From Marinobacterium zhoushanense (GTDB taxonomy: Bacteria > Pseudomonadota > Gammaproteobacteria > Pseudomonadales > Balneatricaceae): a stretch of 64,000 bases of DNA. The stretch lies in the NCBI RefSeq assembly GCF_014641945.1, contig NZ_BMIJ01000007.1, positions 124,001 to 188,000 on the forward strand. The letters are read 5' to 3'. Shown in pieces: positions 43,529 to 51,926 of the stretch. Position 1 is the first letter of the stretch, and each line of letters opens with the position of its first letter. The notes beneath the pieces were generated by a model, which saw only the letters and a list, made by a program, of their open reading frames with translations, was not told where the DNA came from and ran no database searches. The position numbers and the translations under genes are program-made.

Positions 43529-43608
43529 CGCACCTGCTCCCGGCCGGGAGGCATGCCCATGAAGGCATGGAAGAGGGGCAGGATGATGTGGTGATTGAGG
43601 TTGGTCAC
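43525..43608 (-). CDS. possible 27-residue linker peptide between MFS exporter and FhuF-like gene
   Basis: GTG-initiated frame beginning 5 bases after the MFS stop and ending in a TGA that overlaps the FhuF-like ATG (ATGA). The peptide has a hydrophobic core (HHIILPLFHAFMGMPPG) and a polar end. The overlap suggests translational coupling, but ribosome binding is weak (TAAGAA) and I know no such family, so it may be chance. Confidence 0.25.
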   Translation of the reverse strand: MTNLNHHIILPLFHAFMGMPPGREQVR

Positions 43609-43613
43609 GGTTC

Positions 43614-44867
43614 TTACCAGCTACCTGATCGGGATTGGGCGTGGCTCGCGCCGGCCGTTGCCGGACTGGCATCGACCTGCGTCAGCCGCAACCAGGCCAG
43701 AAACAGCACGGCGGCGGCGAGCAGGTAGGCGAGCGTGGCGCCATGGAAGCCGCCGCTGTAGCTCCACTGACTCATCAGCAGCGCGCCGCCGCCGACGCCG
43801 GCCAGGTTGCCGAAACGGATGCAGCTCTGTGCGGCGCCGATCAGGCGACCGTTGCAACCGTTGTCGGAAAGGCGGATCAGCGTCGCCTGCACCATCGGCA
43901 GCATCGCCCCGAGGCAGATACCCCAGGCGAAGCGCACCGCCAATAGCGAGAGCCAGCCGCTGTAAAGGTGGGCGAGATAGCAGGCGGCGGCCGCCAGCGC
44001 GATGGTGCTGAGCAGGGCCAGGCCGGTGGCCGGGGCCAGGCGGTCGAACAGTTGCCCCCAACCTGAGGCGCTGAGCATCATGCCGAAGCCGGCGGCGCTG
44101 AACAGCAGCCCGGTCAGCAGCGGCGTGCTGCCGAGCTGCTGTTCTGCAAACAGGGCGAAGAAGGAGCTCGGCATCGCCTTGGCACTCTGCAGCAGCAGGA
44201 TGACGAGCAGCAACAGCGCCAGCATCGGCGGGCCGTCTTGCAGAGTGGTGGAGAGAGTGGCGGAGCCGGAGGTTATTTCCGGTTTGGCTCTGTTGCGGCC
44301 GCCGTCGTGTTGCAACCGGCGCGCCAGCAGCAGGGTCAGCAGCAGGCAGATGGCGGCACCGCCGAGGAAGATAGCGCGGTAATCCAGCCACTGCACCAGC
44401 GCACCGCCGACCACCGGCCCGATAATGGCGCCCGCGGCGGTGGCCGCGGTCAACCTGCCCACCACCGACGCGCGTTTCTCCTGCGGCGCGATGGCGGTGG
44501 CGAAGCAGAGTGCGGCGGTGATGATACCGGCCAGCGCGCCCTGCAACAGGCGGTAGAGCAGCACCTCCCACAGGCTGCTGCTGAAGTAGAGCAGGGCCTG
44601 GGTCAGCATCAGGCCGAGCATCGAGCGCAGCACCATCGGCTTGTGGCCGAAACGGTCGCCCAAGCGGCCCCAGACCGGTGCCGCGAACCCGGCCACCAGC
44701 AGCGGAGCGCCGTAGATCAGCGCGCTCCACAACGCCAGAGAGTCCGACTCGACCCCCTGCAGTTGGCGCAGGAACAGCGGCCAGAAGGGTTCGCTCATCT
44801 CCATCGCCGCCACGGCGATCAACTGGCTCCACCAGAGCAGTCGTACCTGTGTCTGCCAATCATTCAT
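43614..44867 (-). CDS. pvsC: MFS siderophore exporter (PvsC-like)
   Basis: 417-residue major facilitator with about twelve spans. GRLGDRFGHKPMVLRSMLGL is the MFS loop 2-3 motif, and SVVGRLTAATAAGAIIGPVVGG resembles the antiporter motif of drug/siderophore exporters. The start overlaps the end of the upstream NIS synthetase by 8 bases. Position in the NIS operon points to export of the new siderophore; vibrioferrin clusters carry PvsC in this role. Confidence 0.85.
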   Translation of the reverse strand: MNDWQTQVRLLWWSQLIAVAAMEMSEPFWPLFLRQLQGVESDSLALWSALIYGAPLLVAGFAAPVWGRLGDRFGHKPMVLRSMLGLMLTQALLYFSSSLWEVLLYRLLQGALAGIITAALCFATAIAPQEKRASVVGRLTAATAAGAIIGPVVGGALVQWLDYRAIFLGGAAICLLLTLLLARRLQHDGGRNRAKPEITSGSATLSTTLQDGPPMLALLLLVILLLQSAKAMPSSFFALFAEQQLGSTPLLTGLLFSAAGFGMMLSASGWGQLFDRLAPATGLALLSTIALAAAACYLAHLYSGWLSLLAVRFAWGICLGAMLPMVQATLIRLSDNGCNGRLIGAAQSCIRFGNLAGVGGGALLMSQWSYSGGFHGATLAYLLAAAVLFLAWLRLTQVDASPATAGASHAQSRSGSW

Positions 44868-46710
44868 CGGTAGGTGTCAGTGCCTTCTGAATCGGGTTGG
44901 GGATGGGGTTGCAGACCGAGTGCCGCGACTGGTCCTGCAACCGCATGCGGATAAACGCTGTGGCGGGCCAGGGTTGTTCGAAGAACGCCTGATACTCCTC
45001 CTGCCGGGCCGCATTGCCGTAGCGAATGCCGTAGTCGTCCAGGTAACGCTCCAGCAGCCGGGCGACATCGCGCCAGAGCTGCCGGGCGTCGAGCCCGAAG
45101 CGACCGTCCAGCAGCTCGATCAACTCGCCGATATTGCTCTGCAGTACGGCGTGGAAGATGTTGACTCTCGCCTGTTCCCGACTCTCCACCAGCGTGGCGG
45201 CGGGCGTGAACTCGACCGGCCAGCCGCGATCCGCCAGCGTCGGGCAGTGGATGCAGATACCGCCCACATCGCGATTGATGAAGGCGACCGGTTGTGCCTC
45301 TTGGTTCAACACCAGCATCAGGTTCTGCTGGTGCGCCTCCAGCGCGATGCCGTACTCCAGATAGAGGTTCAGCACCCCGGCAAACAGATGGTCGCAGTAG
45401 CACCCGAACCAGGCGGATGCGCTGTCGCGGTCATGTACGCCCGCCTGCCGCATCAGGTCGACCAGCAGCGGCTCGCCGGACAGCGGCGAGGTCACGAACA
45501 GCGCCGCCAGTACCAGCGCCTGTTCGTGATCGGCCAACAGACGGCAGGGGTTGCGCCGGAACAGTACCGCCAGGTAGCGGGCATCGTCGCGATCTTCGCG
45601 GTCGATCTCCAGGTGCAGCCCCACCTCGTCCCACTGACAGCGCAGCGCCGCCGCGATATCCGGGCGCTGGTTGACGATATCCTGCAGCACCGCGGAGATG
45701 CGTGGGGCATTGGTCACCGAGGGGGTGGACAGGTTGCGTACCGAACTGGTCATCTGCGCCGCCACCGGCAGCTTGATATAGGGCGGCTCGCCGGCCGTGC
45801 CCGGCGCCAGGGTGCGGAAGGAGAGGGTGGGCGCGGCGTAGAAACACGCCTCGGTGATGCGGATCAGGCCGCTGTTCAGCTCATCGGCGAAGCGCTGCGG
45901 CAGGTCGTGCTCCAGTTGCCAGGGGTGGATCGGTAGCGGCAGATAGTGCTGCTGATCCGGCAGTTGTTGCTGCCAGCGGGCGAACCAGTCCGGGTAGTGC
46001 AGGGCGAACCAGCGCCGGTAGTCGAGCCCATCGATCATCGTGTCGATGCGGGCCAGCGAGCGGTGCACGCCGATCAGCACCAGCGGTACCGCCGGGGCGA
46101 ACTCCGGCGCGTAGCGCCAGACCTCGTCGCTGCTCAATCCGAGCTTGGTCTTGCTGCCGGGGTGGTAGGGGTGGCCCACCGCCGCCCACTGCTCCAGGCG
46201 GATACCGGCGTTGCCGCCGTCCAATCTAGCCCAGTCGATCAGGCTGTCGATCCCCTCCTGGGCGCAGCGCTGCGCAATAGCCCGGTCCTGATGATGGCGC
46301 CAACACAGGGTCAGCGCTTCGTTGTGCAGGCCGTTGGCCAGTTCGTCGGCGATCCGCTGCCAGGCCGGATCGGCGGCGTCACGGCGCAGGGCGAGGACGC
46401 ACTGCAGTGCTTCGAGCGGATCCTGCAGCGCTTCGGCCGCGGCATCGATCGGCTGCCGGATCAGGGCGTCGAAGTCGCACAGCGCATCCAGGTTGTTGAA
46501 GCGCGGCGCGACCAGTCGCAGAGACCCGTGGTCGCCGTGCAGGCTGAGGTCGGCGGTGCCGTCGGCCGCGAACATCATCGGCAGCAGCTGTTCGCGCAGC
46601 AGGCTACGCAGCAGGCGGAACAGGCCGTTACGCGCCGCCTCGGCACGGTCGGCGGCGGTGGGCTCGGGCCGATCGGTCAGGTGGTGGACATTGGGCAGGA
46701 TGGCGTTCAT
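44860..46710 (-). CDS. IucA/IucC-family NIS siderophore synthetase (second copy)
   Basis: 616-residue NRPS-independent siderophore synthetase that joins a carboxylate (citrate or a citryl intermediate) to an amine or alcohol using ATP. Visible family blocks are LPIHPWQLEHDLPQRF, PYIKLPVAAQMTSSVRNLS and the C-terminal catalytic EAHQQNLMLVLNQ with INRDVGG. The N-terminus at ATG 46710 overlaps the decarboxylase stop (ATGA). It corresponds to one of PvsB/PvsD or AcsA/AcsC/AcsD; I cannot decide which without an alignment. Confidence 0.93.
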   Translation of the reverse strand: MNAILPNVHHLTDRPEPTAADRAEAARNGLFRLLRSLLREQLLPMMFAADGTADLSLHGDHGSLRLVAPRFNNLDALCDFDALIRQPIDAAAEALQDPLEALQCVLALRRDAADPAWQRIADELANGLHNEALTLCWRHHQDRAIAQRCAQEGIDSLIDWARLDGGNAGIRLEQWAAVGHPYHPGSKTKLGLSSDEVWRYAPEFAPAVPLVLIGVHRSLARIDTMIDGLDYRRWFALHYPDWFARWQQQLPDQQHYLPLPIHPWQLEHDLPQRFADELNSGLIRITEACFYAAPTLSFRTLAPGTAGEPPYIKLPVAAQMTSSVRNLSTPSVTNAPRISAVLQDIVNQRPDIAAALRCQWDEVGLHLEIDREDRDDARYLAVLFRRNPCRLLADHEQALVLAALFVTSPLSGEPLLVDLMRQAGVHDRDSASAWFGCYCDHLFAGVLNLYLEYGIALEAHQQNLMLVLNQEAQPVAFINRDVGGICIHCPTLADRGWPVEFTPAATLVESREQARVNIFHAVLQSNIGELIELLDGRFGLDARQLWRDVARLLERYLDDYGIRYGNAARQEEYQAFFEQPWPATAFIRMRLQDQSRHSVCNPIPNPIQKALTPTDE

Positions 46711-47933
46711 CGGCTCTCCTCGGGAGTGTCCAGACTTTTCTCCAAATAATGGAAACGGGGTGCTGGGTGGCACAGGAAGTTCTGGTGCGAGATGTTCCAG
46801 GCGTAGGCTCCGGCGAGCGGGAAGGCCAGCAGATCGCCGATGGCGACCCGCGCCACCTCGGCCTGCCGCGCCAGGATATCCTTGGGCGTGCACAGCTGCC
46901 CGGCCACCGTGAGCCTGACGTGGTGCAACGTCTGACTGTCGGGGCGACCGCCGCGACCGGGCAGACAGACAAACGGATGGCTGTGGCCCTGCGCCGGAGG
47001 CAGGCGGAACTGGTGCGTGCCGCCGCGGCAGATGGCGAACTGCTCGCCGTGGTTGCGCTTCAGGTCGATCACCTCCATCAGGTAGTAGCCGCAGAAGGCG
47101 GTCAGGTAGCGGCCCATCTCGAAGCGCAGGCGGATGTCGCGCAGCGCGGGCTGCTGCACCCGTTCATGCAGACCGGCCGCGAAGCGGGACCAGTCGTACT
47201 GGTGCGCCGGGTCGGTATAGTTGACGCCGATGCCGCCGCCGAGGTTGAGGGTGCGCAGTTCGACGCCGTGCTCGCGGGCCAGATCAAGGCTGAGCCGAAG
47301 CAGATGGTCGAGCAGGCTCAGATGGCGCTCGGCATCCAGCTGGTGCGACAGGGCGTGGATATGGAACCCCTGCAGTTTGATCCAGCGGCTGGCGCGAGCA
47401 CGGGCGATGACGCCCGGCAGCGCTTCTTCGTCGATGCCGAACGCGGTGGCGCAGCCGGCCATGGTCAGCCGGGTGCGCATGCGCTCCGGCAGGCGCGGGT
47501 TGATGCGCAGCAGCACCGGCGCGACCAGGCCCGCGGCTTCGGCCAGTGCGATCAGCCGCTCCAGTTCACCGGCGCTCTCCACGTGCAGGGCGTCGGTACC
47601 GGCGGCCAGCGCGGCGGCGATGTCACTGTCCAGCTTGCCCGGCCCACCGAAGATGAAGGGGCGACTATCCAGCAGCGGCTCGATCAACTGTAGTTCGCCG
47701 CCTGAGGCGATCTCCAGCCCGTGCACCGCGGCTGCGACCCGGTGCAGGATGCGCGGGTCCGGGTTGGCCTTGACGGCGTAGAACAGCTCCACCTGCGGCG
47801 GCAGATCGCCGGTTAGCCGCTGCAGATGGGCATCCAGCGCGGGCAGGTCGTAGATGTAGGCCGCCAGCGGGTCCGGCTGCTGTCGTTGCAGCTCGAGCGC
47901 TGCCTGGCGTACCGCCTGTGGGATCTCGATCAT
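46707..47933 (-). CDS. pvsE: PLP-dependent decarboxylase of siderophore synthesis (PvsE/AcsE-like)
   Basis: 408-residue fold-III (DapDC/ODC/arginine decarboxylase) enzyme. ELFYAVKANPDPRI holds the PLP lysine, and LNLGGGIGVNY is the phosphate-binding glycine loop. ICRGGTHQFRLP is the conserved block near the active-site cysteine region. In vibrioferrin and achromobactin pathways this enzyme decarboxylates citryl-serine to give the ethanolamine unit; that function is inferred from context. Flanked by the two NIS synthetases with one-base gap and 4-base overlap. Confidence 0.88.
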   Translation of the reverse strand: MIEIPQAVRQAALELQRQQPDPLAAYIYDLPALDAHLQRLTGDLPPQVELFYAVKANPDPRILHRVAAAVHGLEIASGGELQLIEPLLDSRPFIFGGPGKLDSDIAAALAAGTDALHVESAGELERLIALAEAAGLVAPVLLRINPRLPERMRTRLTMAGCATAFGIDEEALPGVIARARASRWIKLQGFHIHALSHQLDAERHLSLLDHLLRLSLDLAREHGVELRTLNLGGGIGVNYTDPAHQYDWSRFAAGLHERVQQPALRDIRLRFEMGRYLTAFCGYYLMEVIDLKRNHGEQFAICRGGTHQFRLPPAQGHSHPFVCLPGRGGRPDSQTLHHVRLTVAGQLCTPKDILARQAEVARVAIGDLLAFPLAGAYAWNISHQNFLCHPAPRFHYLEKSLDTPEESR

Positions 47934-47934
47934 C

Positions 47935-49761
47935 TCAGACTCCTGTTTCCGGCTTGACGGGTTTGGCGTCGAACGGACTGGCCACCGGCACGTAGCCGGC
48001 CAGACGGTCGGCGTGCTTGTGGAAGCGCACCAGCAGATTGGTCTTGCTCGGCAGCGGCTCGCCGTCGAGCAGAGGATCGAGCAGGGCGTGGGCGCGGGGC
48101 AGGTCGCACTGGTCGCGGTAACCGCGAATCACCTGCGCGATGGTCCGCCAGAGCTCCGCTTCCAGCTGTGCGCTGTCGTTGCACAGGTAGTGCACCGCCT
48201 CGGCCAGGTTGTTGATGAACAGGCAGTAGCGCACCCGGTTCCACCCCTGCGCCTCGCTGTACAAAACCGACTGGCGCGCGCGCGGGCCGAGATCTGCGGT
48301 GCGCTCCGGCGGCCACTGCTCCTCGACCAGCTTGACCCCCTCGAAGTCGCGCACGGCGACGCCGCTGGGGTATCCCTTGTGCAGGCAGATCAGCGTGTTC
48401 TGCAGATGGGGTTCGAAGATCAGACCGTGGCGGAAAAAGGCGTCGAGCATCGGCGGGATCAGCGCCTCGGCATAGCCGCGCAGCCAGAGCCGAGGGTCGG
48501 CAACCGGCAGCCGATTCGCCAGCGGCGCTCCCTCCTGGAACAGGGCACCGGCGAGGATCGCCTGCTCGCCCCGGACCAGGGCCGCGTGCACGTTCTCGCG
48601 CACGATCAGACCGAACCCCTCCTGCACCGCCTTGTCGCTATCGGCGTCGCAGTCGGGCAGCTCCAGGGTCAGGAAACCCGGCTCGCCGAGCAGACGGAAA
48701 CCGGGGAAGCGCTCGCTCAGTTCCGCCTGCAGCGGCTGTAGGCGACGCTGGATCGCCAGTGCGCTTTCCAGCTCGTAGATCGCGTTCTTGCGCACGCAGT
48801 TGGTGATGCGGATATTGAGCGAACCCTTCAGGAACCAACGTCGCTGCGGATGGTAGAGGGTGCGCACCGAGGCGGTGGGAGCGTAGGGTTCGCCGCCCTG
48901 GCCGAGATCCTCGATCAGGCCCTCGGCCAGCGCCCGGCGGATGGCGGGCAGCCCGAGCAGATAACGCGCCTGCATCGGGTGCACCGGAATCGCCACCCGC
49001 TTGCTCGGAGGTGCGTCCTGCGCGATATCGGCCAGCAACTGCTCGGGCGTCAGCGGGGCGACCGTCTCGACCCGCAGCAACGCGGCGGCCACGCCGAACC
49101 AGTGCAGTTGCAGGGTGCCGCGATACTCCGGCGCGTAGTCCGCCTCGTTGACCGGCTCGCCCCACTGGCGACACTTGGGCGCCGGATGGAAGGGGTGGCC
49201 GAAGGCGAGGGACTGCTCGGAGTAGCGGTAAAGTTCGTCGGCGTCGTGCAGTTCGGCTCGGTGCGCCGTGTCGGCAAGGATATCGCGGGTCACCGCCAGG
49301 CTCTGCTCGATCTGTTGCAGTAGCTCCAGATTGAACGCCACCCCCTCGGCCCGGCTCAGATCGTCGATCAGCGCCCGTGCCAGTTGCAGTGCGCCGATCG
49401 GCTGCCAGGCCGCCGGGCCGCCGTCGATATGGCGAGCCAGTACCGGCAGGGCGTAGCGGTAGTTGCCGGTGGTCGAGGGGCGGCTGACCGCGATCATCAG
49501 TTGCCGGCCGGTGTGCGGCAGTTGCAGCATCAGCCAATGCCGTAGGCTGTGGCTGTGACGCCAGCCCAGCGGCAGTGTCTGACGCAGTTCGGGGGCCGGC
49601 TGCTCATGCAGATGGCCACGCGGGCGGGCCACCTCGCGCAGGTAACAGTTGAGCAGGTTGCGGATGCAGCTGCGTTCGGCCTCGGCCTCTGCACGTGCCT
49701 GTGCTGTCGTTGTGTCGCTGGAGGGTACCAGTCGTTGCAGGGATAGATTAGGGGCGTTCAT
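47935..49761 (-). CDS. IucA/IucC-family NIS siderophore synthetase (first copy)
   Basis: 608 residues. Family blocks: RVAIPVHPMQARYLLG, KGSLNIRITNCVRKNAIYELE and FEPHLQNTLICLHKGYPSGVAVRDFEG with the ATP-site histidine/asparagine. Only distantly like the second copy, as expected for enzymes using different substrates. Its start overlaps the ATP-grasp gene stop by one base (TGATG). Corresponds to the other of PvsB/PvsD. Confidence 0.93.
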   Translation of the reverse strand: MNAPNLSLQRLVPSSDTTTAQARAEAEAERSCIRNLLNCYLREVARPRGHLHEQPAPELRQTLPLGWRHSHSLRHWLMLQLPHTGRQLMIAVSRPSTTGNYRYALPVLARHIDGGPAAWQPIGALQLARALIDDLSRAEGVAFNLELLQQIEQSLAVTRDILADTAHRAELHDADELYRYSEQSLAFGHPFHPAPKCRQWGEPVNEADYAPEYRGTLQLHWFGVAAALLRVETVAPLTPEQLLADIAQDAPPSKRVAIPVHPMQARYLLGLPAIRRALAEGLIEDLGQGGEPYAPTASVRTLYHPQRRWFLKGSLNIRITNCVRKNAIYELESALAIQRRLQPLQAELSERFPGFRLLGEPGFLTLELPDCDADSDKAVQEGFGLIVRENVHAALVRGEQAILAGALFQEGAPLANRLPVADPRLWLRGYAEALIPPMLDAFFRHGLIFEPHLQNTLICLHKGYPSGVAVRDFEGVKLVEEQWPPERTADLGPRARQSVLYSEAQGWNRVRYCLFINNLAEAVHYLCNDSAQLEAELWRTIAQVIRGYRDQCDLPRAHALLDPLLDGEPLPSKTNLLVRFHKHADRLAGYVPVASPFDAKPVKPETGV

Positions 49762-50978
49762 CAGGCAGCCTCCTGTGCATCGGTGCAGGGTTCAATGATC
49801 ACTTTCAGTTCGTCGGTCAGTGTGTCCAGTATCTCGTCGAGCAGGGTGTCGCTTGGCCCTGTCACGCACAGAATGCCGAGATAGTCGCGGTTGGAGTGCT
49901 GCTGCTCGATTCGGTCGCCTCGCTTGCACAGAGGCGTAAACTCGATCCGGCAGCCGTCGCGCTCCAGGCGGCAGGCCTCGGGCACCTGGGTGACGATGCC
50001 GCTGTGCTCGGCACTCTGGCAGTGGATACGGGCACCAAGGGCACGCTCCGGCAAGGTCGGTAGCGGCTCGCCGAGGTAGAGGCCGATCACCGCATCGAAC
50101 AGCTCGAACCCCAGTGCCTGGGCGAGCAGAAAGTCGGAGTGATCGCCGATATTGCGGTAGTTCACCTCGATCAGGCGCGGCCCGCGCTCGGTCAGCACGA
50201 ACTCGGTGTGGCAACTGCCGAAACCGACACCCAGTGCGCGCAGCTGCGCCAACACGACCGCTTCGACCTCGGGCGGTGCGTGGCGCTGCAGGCGCTGGCC
50301 CAGTTCGATGAACGCCGGCGGTGGCGACAGGAAGGTCTCGAAGCTGCCCATCACCTCCAGCCGCACGCCGTCGCCCAGGGTTTCCAGGGTGTGCAGCGGT
50401 CCGGCCAGATACTCCTCCAGCAGCAGCGCCTGGCCCGGATGCAGCTGCCAGAATGCGCGGCAGACGTGCTTCAGCTCCTCCCGGCTCTGCACCAGACTGA
50501 CATCCTCGCTGGCCACCCCTTCCACCGGCTTGACGATGCAGGGCAGGGGCACGTCATCCAGCTCCTGTACTCGGCTGACGCAACGGAACCAAGGGTTGTC
50601 CAGCCCGGCGGTCTGTATCGTTTGTCGCATCATCAGCTTGTTCTTGGCGCGTAGGCAGGCCCGCCAATCCTTGCCCGGCAGGCCGAAAAAGCTGCCGACG
50701 ATGGCAGTGGCGCTTTGCAGATGATCGCTGTTGCCGAACACCGCCAGCGGCGCGATCTGCCGCTCGGCCAGGGCGTTCAGCACCGCCAGCGGATTGAACA
50801 CGTCGGCCGCCAGCAGTTCATCGGCCCGTAACAGTCCGTCGGCGATCAGTTTGCGGTGGCGCTCCGGCTGGTCGGTGACCAGCAGCAGCGGCAACCCCCG
50901 CCGACGGATGGCGGGGATGAAACCCAGGTTGATGGAGTCGGTGGGGACGTGGGCGAGGATAACGAAGCGTGGCTGCAT
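49761..50978 (-). CDS. pvsA: ATP-grasp ligase (PvsA-like), first gene of the siderophore operon
   Basis: 405-residue carboxylate-amine ligase. ATP-grasp features: AKNKLMMRQTIQTAGL, PCIVKPVEGVASEDV, ALLLEEYLAGP and the metal-site segment RLIEVNYRNIGD. In vibrioferrin clusters an ATP-grasp enzyme (PvsA) joins an amino acid to 2-oxoglutarate or similar; here this is inferred from the company it keeps. ATG 50978 follows GGGAGAT. A Fur-like site lies about 50 bases upstream. Confidence 0.88.
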   Translation of the reverse strand: MQPRFVILAHVPTDSINLGFIPAIRRRGLPLLLVTDQPERHRKLIADGLLRADELLAADVFNPLAVLNALAERQIAPLAVFGNSDHLQSATAIVGSFFGLPGKDWRACLRAKNKLMMRQTIQTAGLDNPWFRCVSRVQELDDVPLPCIVKPVEGVASEDVSLVQSREELKHVCRAFWQLHPGQALLLEEYLAGPLHTLETLGDGVRLEVMGSFETFLSPPPAFIELGQRLQRHAPPEVEAVVLAQLRALGVGFGSCHTEFVLTERGPRLIEVNYRNIGDHSDFLLAQALGFELFDAVIGLYLGEPLPTLPERALGARIHCQSAEHSGIVTQVPEACRLERDGCRIEFTPLCKRGDRIEQQHSNRDYLGILCVTGPSDTLLDEILDTLTDELKVIIEPCTDAQEAA

Positions 50979-51023
50979 GTCGGATCTCCCTGTTGACCGG
51001 TACGGTTATCGATATCTGACATT

Positions 51024-51051
51024 GAATGAAATTGCGAATCAATCTCATTAC
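51024..51051. promoter_or_regulatory. candidate Fur box between the siderophore operon and the ECF sigma gene
   Basis: Minus-strand reading AATGAGATTGATTCGCAATT resembles the GATAATGATAATCATTATC Fur consensus. It lies in the 123-base divergent gap, so it could repress pvsA and the sigma gene together. Confidence 0.6.
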
Positions 51052-51101
51052 GTTTAGGCTAAGACGCTCCCGACAGCCGATACCCAACCCAAGCTGGATG
51101 A

Positions 51102-51680
51102 ATGACTGCAAAAATATGTGATCAGGCCCTGGATCCGGGCCATCTTAAGGATGAGGAGGAGTGGTCAGGGAGCGCTCCGGTGCAGCTGCATCCCATGACC
51201 CTGGATACGCTCTACCTGCGCTACCGTACCGGGCTGCTGGCGCATCTGCAGTCGATGGTCAGGGATGTCGATATCGCCGAGGAGCTGCTGCACGACACCT
51301 TTCTGCGGCTGTCGCGGATGCCGGGGTTGGGGGATATCAACCAACCGAAAGCCTTTCTGTTCCGTATCGCCGGCAATCTGGCGATCGACCATCTGCGCCA
51401 GTGCCGGCGGGCACCGGAAGGGGCGGGCGAGAGTGAATTGGAGGAGCTTGAGTCGCCCGAGCCCGATCAACTGGAGCTGCTGGTACAGGCGCGGCGTCGG
51501 CGGCAGTTGCGCCAGGCGATCGACCAGTTGCCGCCCAGGGCTCGGGAGACGCTGCTGCTGGTGCGCTACCGGGAACTGACGCTGCGCGAAGCGGCCCAGG
51601 AGCTGGGCATCTCGCAGACGATGGTGGAAAAGCATCTCAAGAACGCCTTGGTGAAATGCAGGGAGTTACTGCAATTCTGA
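51102..51680 (+). CDS. FecI-type ECF sigma factor, no anti-sigma partner
   Basis: 192-residue extracytoplasmic-function sigma factor of the iron-starvation group. Region 2 (LYLRYRTGLLAHLQSMVRDVDIAEELLHDTFLRL, KAFLFRIAGNLAIDHLR) and region 4 (RELTLREAAQELGISQTMVEKHLKNALVKCRELL) are complete. No FecR anti-sigma gene follows; the next gene is the receptor, which lacks the N-terminal signalling domain. It probably drives siderophore-receptor or biosynthesis genes under Fur control, like PvdS-type sigma factors. ATG 51102 has no strong ribosome binding site. Confidence 0.9.
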   Translation: MTAKICDQALDPGHLKDEEEWSGSAPVQLHPMTLDTLYLRYRTGLLAHLQSMVRDVDIAEELLHDTFLRLSRMPGLGDINQPKAFLFRIAGNLAIDHLRQCRRAPEGAGESELEELESPEPDQLELLVQARRRRQLRQAIDQLPPRARETLLLVRYRELTLREAAQELGISQTMVEKHLKNALVKCRELLQF

Positions 51681-51879
51681 GTGGCGACCAGTGGCTACCT
51701 GTCTGTTCGGATCGCTCTATTGCTCGAGTATTACCTCTAGGGCACCTCGAACAACCTGCTGCGGGATTCGTGAGCGGCGTTGCGCGGTGCTCGGAATCTC
51801 TACTTCATTTCGTCTGTTTAAGGATTTTTTTCGAAACAGGGTTGGGTATCGCAACACTTCTACGTCTTGCTCTTTATGT

Positions 51880-51900
51880 AAATGATAATGATTAGTATTT
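51880..51900. promoter_or_regulatory. Fur box upstream of the TonB receptor
   Basis: AATGATAATGATTAGTATT matches the Fur consensus closely and lies about 27 bases before the receptor GTG start. Iron-replete repression is the expected effect. Confidence 0.85.
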
Positions 51901-51926
51901 ATGTATGCATATAGGAGCAGCTAGTA

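Noticed and set aside
44920..45936. 338-codon plus-strand frame opposite the NIS synthetase
   Set aside because: Antisense shadow with Gln/Arg/His-rich sequence and no recognisable motif.
51656..51895. 79-codon frame between the sigma factor and the receptor, considered as a possible anti-sigma factor
   Set aside because: Too short, no membrane span of FecR type, begins inside the sigma gene and runs through the promoter/Fur region.
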